This document shows, piece by piece, positions 39,834 to 42,964 of a DNA stretch of 42,964 nt. The stretch lies in assembly GCA_003169735.1 (NCBI GenBank), contig PNAP01000090.1, positions 1 through 42,964 of the forward strand. The letters are read 5' to 3'. The DNA comes from Chloroflexota bacterium. Lineage in GTDB: Bacteria > Chloroflexota > Limnocylindria > Limnocylindrales > CSP1-4. Under the pieces are notes generated by a model. That model was not told the DNA's origin. It ran no database searches and saw only the letters and a program-made list of their open reading frames with translations. Within the stretch, counting starts at the first letter, position 1. Every line of letters starts with the position of its first letter. A program made the translations under genes and the position numbers.

Positions 39834-39861
39834 AAACGGCCCCGCCGAAGCGGGGCCGTTT
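39834..39861 (-). terminator. Strong terminator with UUCG tetraloop
   Basis: Read on the minus strand, AAACGGCCCCGC, loop TTCG and GCGGGGCCGTTT: a perfect 12-bp stem closed by C(UUCG)G, the very stable tetraloop. The flanking A/T bases end the stem with UUU. On the opposite strand the loop would be CGAA, so the minus orientation is the designed one. Confidence 0.9.
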
Positions 39862-40005
39862 GCACTGTCCCGGCCTTAGCCGACGAAGCAAGCTCCGCCG
39901 GTTCTGCCACGCCACAAGGGCATCTATCACGCCGGCTGCACCGGCTACCCTAACCCGACCTACCCATGACCTTGTGCCTGGGGCAGTCGTGCTGACGAGC
40001 AGCAC
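39834..40005 (-). ncRNA. Candidate structured small RNA of about 170 nt
   Basis: On the minus strand a promoter (TTGAGG 40041-40036, 18-bp spacer, TAGACT 40017-40012) predicts a start at about 40005, and the UUCG terminator ends at 39834. The 5' end folds at once into GTGCTG-CTCGT-CAGCAC (40005-39989). A long-range helix follows: CTGCC (39986-39982) with GGCAG (39908-39904), and CACAAGGTCAT (39976-39966) with ATGCCCTTGTG (39923-39913), 10 of 11 pairs. Inside it is GCCGG/CCGGC, and after it a 10-bp stem CCGGCGGAGC/GCTTCGTCGG. It lacks the SRP, tmRNA and RNase P core motifs, and I do not recognise it. It could also be the 3' untranslated region of the cyclophilin gene. Confidence 0.5.
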
Positions 40006-40011
40006 CGGACC

Positions 40012-40041
40012 AGTCTAACCGAACCCCTGCCCCCGCCTCAA
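40012..40041 (-). promoter_or_regulatory. Promoter of the candidate small RNA
   Basis: TTGAGG (40041-40036), an 18-base spacer and TAGACT (40017-40012), each matching four of six consensus positions; the predicted start coincides with the first base of the 5' hairpin. Confidence 0.5.
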
Positions 40042-40047
40042 GGGGTT
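40022..40047. terminator. Weak hairpin upstream of the small RNA
   Basis: AACCCCT and AGGGGTT form a 7-bp stem with a 12-base C-rich loop, 58 bp after the cyclophilin stop. It could end cyclophilin transcription; it overlaps the small-RNA promoter. Confidence 0.4.
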
Positions 40048-40104
40048 ATGCCTTCTCCAGAGTTAACATTCCGCAACTTCCGTTTCGGACGGACACCGAC
40101 CTCG

Positions 40105-40920
40105 TCAGGGGCGGGTGACCGTGACGCTGGTCATGGTCACCGGCTGCAGCGGGAGCTGATTGCTGTCGGTCTGTACTGCGGCGATGGCATCCACCACGTC
40201 CATCCCGCTGACGACATTGCCGAAGATCACGTAGCCGCCGCTCTTGTCGAGCTGGGTGCGCAGATCGTCCAGGCAGATGAAGAACTGCGACCCCTGTGAG
40301 TTCGGTGCCGACGTTCGTGCCATGGCCACAACGCCACGCAGGTAATCGCCGACGACGGGCTCGTCGGGGATCGCGTAGCCCGGTCCACCGGAACCGTCGC
40401 CGGCAGGATCGCCGCCCTGGATGACGAAGCCCGGCACGATGCGATGGAAGGTCAGGCCGTTGTAGAAGCCGGCGTTGGCGAGGTTGATGAAGTTCTCCGA
40501 CGCGACCGGCGCCGACTGGTTGTAGATCTGGATGGTGATATTGCCCAGATCGGTCTGGATCGTCGCCATCGTGCCGTCGCCGCCGGGCGCTGCCGGCGAG
40601 CTGGCAAGCGGAGTGGCGTCCGGGGCGTGGATCGCGGCCGTGTTGATCGTCGTGGTCGGTGAGTGGACGGCGACCAGGGACGGCGACGGCGAGGCGCCCG
40701 CGCCGCCGGAGTTCGCGTAGAGATAGAGCAGGCCACCGAGGACGACCACTGCCGCCACAGCGGCGGAGATCCAGAGCAGCGGGTTGTTGTTGCGCCGCGC
40801 CGACGGCGGCGCCATGCTGCCGCGTCCGGTCGTCCCGGTTGCGCCGCGCGAGAACCCGGGCCGGTAGTTGTCCGCCGACGGCGTGTGACTGCGCGTGACG
40901 GTCCGTCGCCGCTTAGCCAT
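40105..40920 (-). CDS. Membrane-anchored cyclophilin-type peptidyl-prolyl isomerase
   Basis: 271 residues. There is an N-terminal basic cytoplasmic segment (about 1-45), one membrane helix (LLWISAAVAAVVVLGGLLYLY), a Ser/Pro/Ala linker, then the cyclophilin domain from about residue 117: MATIQTDLGNITIQIYNQSAPVASENFINLA, GFYNGLTFHRIVPGFVIQGGDPAG (catalytic Arg in FHRIV), GVVAMARTSAPNSQGSQFFICL and VIFGNVVSGMDVVDAI. It catalyses proline cis-trans isomerisation of exported proteins. The tryptophan near the cyclosporin site is absent, as in many bacterial members. It begins 8 bp after the HisA-like gene; GAGGGG precedes the ATG. Confidence 0.95.
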   Translation of the reverse strand: MAKRRRTVTRSHTPSADNYRPGFSRGATGTTGRGSMAPPSARRNNNPLLWISAAVAAVVVLGGLLYLYANSGGAGASPSPSLVAVHSPTTTINTAAIHAPDATPLASSPAAPGGDGTMATIQTDLGNITIQIYNQSAPVASENFINLANAGFYNGLTFHRIVPGFVIQGGDPAGDGSGGPGYAIPDEPVVGDYLRGVVAMARTSAPNSQGSQFFICLDDLRTQLDKSGGYVIFGNVVSGMDVVDAIAAVQTDSNQLPLQPVTMTSVTVTRP

Positions 40921-40928
40921 GGAGCCCC

Positions 40929-41636
40929 TCAGCCATTGACTGTCACCCCTTGCATTGCGTCCTGATAGTCGATCGCGCCCGTGAAGAGTGCCTCACCCAG
41001 GATCAAAGTGTCGGCGCCGGCGGCCCGCGCCGCGTCGACTCCGGCACTGTCAGTCGCGCCGCCGGCGAGCTGCAGCTCGAGATCGTTGCCGCGGATTGCG
41101 CGGGCCAGCTCCGAGATGCTTTCCACAGACCAGTGCGAGACGACGAGTCGGCGCACGCCCTCCGACGCGAGCATGGCGAAAAGGTCCGCGAATGACGGCG
41201 GCGCGGCGCGCCACGGATATTCCGCCAGCCGCTCGGGCCGCGCGTCGACACCGACCGCCAGCCAGTCGCTGGCCACGCGCAGGCACGCACGGAGCACTGA
41301 CACATCCTCGGCCACGGCCCACAGCGGCACGACGACGCGCGTCGCGCCGCAGGCGAACGCGAGCTCGATCTGCTCCGGGCCGTCGATGCCACCGGCAAGC
41401 TGAAGTGGAACGGCCACGGCGCGCGAGATGCGCTGCACGGCGTCCGTGTTGACCGGCGCGCCGCGCTGCGCGCCATCGAGATCGACGAGGTGCACCATCG
41501 GCGCGCCGAGGCCCACGAAATACTCGGCGATCTTCTCCGGTCGGTCAGTCGGCGATCCCTCGCCCGTGGCGGCGCCCGGCCACATCACCAGGCGCGAGCG
41601 ACCTGCCTGGAGGTCGATGCTGGGGACGATCTTCAA
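40929..41636 (-). CDS. Divergent HisA/HisF-like TIM-barrel isomerase
   Basis: 235 residues from a TTG that overlaps the DUF885 stop (TTGA); a longer frame upstream is a shadow. It follows HisA: KIVPSIDLQAGRSRLVMWPG (first catalytic Asp), a GAPMVHLVDLDGAQRGAPVN phosphate-site block, PLQLAGGIDGPEQIELAFACGA, WLAVGVDARP (second Asp region) and QLAGGATDSAGVDAARAAGADTLILGEALFTG. The second-half motif normally TDIxRDGTxxG reads VVSHWSVESI, and the usual Gly-rich loop there is lost, so classical HisA activity is doubtful. No other his gene is present. It sits in a row DUF885 - this gene - cyclophilin. Confidence 0.8.
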   Translation of the reverse strand: MKIVPSIDLQAGRSRLVMWPGAATGEGSPTDRPEKIAEYFVGLGAPMVHLVDLDGAQRGAPVNTDAVQRISRAVAVPLQLAGGIDGPEQIELAFACGATRVVVPLWAVAEDVSVLRACLRVASDWLAVGVDARPERLAEYPWRAAPPSFADLFAMLASEGVRRLVVSHWSVESISELARAIRGNDLELQLAGGATDSAGVDAARAAGADTLILGEALFTGAIDYQDAMQGVTVNG

Positions 41637-42964
41637 TTGGAGTCCGCGGCGAGCAGTCGGCGCTGGAAGCTGATCGGCAGGCTGCCCTGCGAGAGCATGG
41701 CGTCGTGGAAACGGCCGAGCGAGAACTTCGCTCCGAGGCGGCGCTTCTCGTCCTCGCGCAGCCGGAAGAGGAGCACTCTTCCGAGCAGGTAAGACAGCTG
41801 GTAAGTCGGCGTGTACGTGTAGCGGTTGACCTCGGCCGCGGCGTTGGCGCGCTCGAAGCCGGTCTGCTCGACCATGAAGTCGGTCGCCTCGTCGACGCCG
41901 ATCTGCCCGCGGTGGAGCTTGATGTCGAGGATGATCCGGCAGGCGCGCCAGATCGCGTCGGTGTGCATCATCATGCGGTGCTCCGGCGCGGTGTCGAAGC
42001 CCTCCTGGCGCATCATCAGCTCCGAGTACATGCCCCAACCCTCGACGAACTCCGGGGCGTCGACGAGCAGACGCACGATGCTCGGATGCTCGTTCGCCGT
42101 CGACAGCTGAAGGTGATGCCCGGGGTACGCCTCGTGGATCGACGTGTTGAAGATCGAGGCGTGGTTGTGCTCACGCATCGCGCCCTCGCCGCCGTCGACC
42201 GAGGGCGTGACAATGTAGACACCCTTCTGCTGTGCGCCTGAGGCGAACTTGGGCGGCGCGAAGTAGGCCGCGAAGGGCATCACGTTGCGCAGGTAGTCGG
42301 GCGTCGCGATGACGTCGAGGTTGTCGCTCAGCGGCAGCGTCGCGATGTCGTAGTCGATCACAAACTGGCGCGCCGCGTTCATTGCCTCGCGGTACTCGAT
42401 CAGCGCGGCATCGAAGTCGACCGGGTGATCCGACTTGATGCGCTGGACGACCTGCTGCTCCGTCAGGCTCGGGTCGATCTCCTTCGCGAGGGCGGCGCGA
42501 TCCGAGCGGTTCTCCGCCAGCTGCTGCTCGCCGATCTCGAGAATGTCGTCGGTCGAAAGGCCGTCGAAAGCGCGCAGCTTGATCAGCTCGTCGTAATCGG
42601 CCGTGCCCAGGGCGAATTCGTCGGTCGAGTGCGCAAGCTGCGCGCGCAGCCAGCTGCCGTACTCGCTCAGGGCGGCGTTCGCCGCTTCCGACGCGCGCCG
42701 AATTCGCGCCGCTTGCGGGCTGGCGTCGCCGAATTGGTTCGCGGCCGCAGAAGCCACCTCTGCAAACAGCGACGGCATCGAGTCGATCGCCTCGAGCTCC
42801 ATCTCGTTCCAGAGCTTTACCGGCGGCCGCTCGCCGAGCCTGCTCTTCGGCTCCTCGATGTGCCGCGGTGCCTTCTCGAGCCGCGCGGCGATCGATTCGA
42901 GGCGGTCGGCGAGCGGCCGGATGCCGCGCGCCAGAAGCAGGAACACGCCGTCGCCGATCTCGTC
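41633..42964 (-). CDS. DUF885-family zinc-dependent peptidase-like protein (N-terminus cut by window edge)
   Basis: 443 residues visible; the frame is open through the right edge (DEIGDGVFLLL...), so perhaps 100 residues or more are missing. The hallmark of DUF885 is NTSIHEAYPGHHLQLS, a HExxxHH metal site, with EGWGMYSELMMRQEGF and VNRYTYTPTYQLSYLLGR downstream. GVYIVTPSV, before the metal site, is also family-typical. These are thought to be metallopeptidases or carboxypeptidase-like enzymes of uncertain substrate. The stop overlaps the HisA-like TTG by four bases. Confidence 0.9.
   Translation of the reverse strand, partial: DEIGDGVFLLLARGIRPLADRLESIAARLEKAPRHIEEPKSRLGERPPVKLWNEMELEAIDSMPSLFAEVASAAANQFGDASPQAARIRRASEAANAALSEYGSWLRAQLAHSTDEFALGTADYDELIKLRAFDGLSTDDILEIGEQQLAENRSDRAALAKEIDPSLTEQQVVQRIKSDHPVDFDAALIEYREAMNAARQFVIDYDIATLPLSDNLDVIATPDYLRNVMPFAAYFAPPKFASGAQQKGVYIVTPSVDGGEGAMREHNHASIFNTSIHEAYPGHHLQLSTANEHPSIVRLLVDAPEFVEGWGMYSELMMRQEGFDTAPEHRMMMHTDAIWRACRIILDIKLHRGQIGVDEATDFMVEQTGFERANAAAEVNRYTYTPTYQLSYLLGRVLLFRLREDEKRRLGAKFSLGRFHDAMLSQGSLPISFQRRLLAADSN

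Noticed and set aside
39834-40005. Known RNA classes for the structured gap (SRP RNA, tmRNA, RNase P, tRNA)
   Set aside because: The GGAAGG/AGCA SRP loop, the tmRNA tag and TTCGA arm, the RNase P core motifs and tRNA T-loops are all missing; 6S RNA could not be excluded by eye.

Overview
The window is dense, high-GC bacterial chromosome with almost no noncoding DNA. Gene content suggests a high-GC Gram-positive-like or Chloroflexota lineage: an HspR-lon pair, fused TreS-maltokinase beside GlgE, family-5 uracil-DNA glycosylase, and lipoproteins with very long Ser/Thr/Pro/Ala linkers. My best guess is an uncultured Chloroflexota (Limnocylindria/Ellin6529-like). That placement is inference from content and style, not from a marker gene. 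No phage, insertion sequence, CRISPR array or rRNA was seen.

Layout. (1) 1-7606, minus strand: csoR, rsmG, metallophosphoesterase, universal stress protein, two TrkA-type K+ regulatory proteins, a membrane protein, then hspR-lon. lon runs off the left edge. (2) 7657-9578, plus: zinc-ribbon-like protein, nuclease-fold-like protein, hpt, small membrane protein. (3) 10063-15467: Rieske oxygenase (minus), then a polar amino-acid ABC importer (binding protein, permease, ATPase) and a propeller-like lipoprotein (plus). (4) 15487-20910, minus: complete branched-chain-type importer livK-H-M-G-F. Its LivG ATPase carries two predicted membrane helices inside the nucleotide-binding domain. (5) 21264-28458, plus: GNAT protein, NYN-domain protein with RGG and histone-like tails, DNA polymerase III delta-prime-like protein, acylphosphatase, two stand-alone cyclic-nucleotide-binding-fold proteins, an FAD/NAD(P) oxidoreductase and a hypothetical. 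(6) 28605-38239, plus: alpha-glucan operon (a 1209-residue GH13-like protein, GlgE, TreS-Mak fusion), then udgB. (7) 38252-42964, minus: tRNA-Arg(CCG), NHL-repeat lipoprotein, a candidate small RNA with its own promoter and terminator, an anchored cyclophilin, a divergent HisA-like protein, and a DUF885 peptidase cut by the right edge.

How the genes work together. hspR and lon form a heat-shock unit: a perfect HAIR-like inverted repeat covers the promoter and the transcript probably starts at the GTG codon. TreS turns trehalose into maltose, Mak phosphorylates it, and GlgE polymerises maltose-1-phosphate into alpha-glucan. The upstream GH13 protein overlaps glgE and probably acts on the same glucan. 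Both ABC importers have a strong hairpin between the binding-protein gene and the permease genes, a usual way to make more binding protein than membrane components.

The most novel signals are the ncRNA candidate at 39834-40005, the membrane-helix insertion in LivG, the recurring TANNNT box 6-9 bases before start codons that lack a Shine-Dalgarno site (leaderless genes), a leaderless 13-codon ORF coupled to a lipoprotein gene, and the large GH13-like protein of the GlgE operon.
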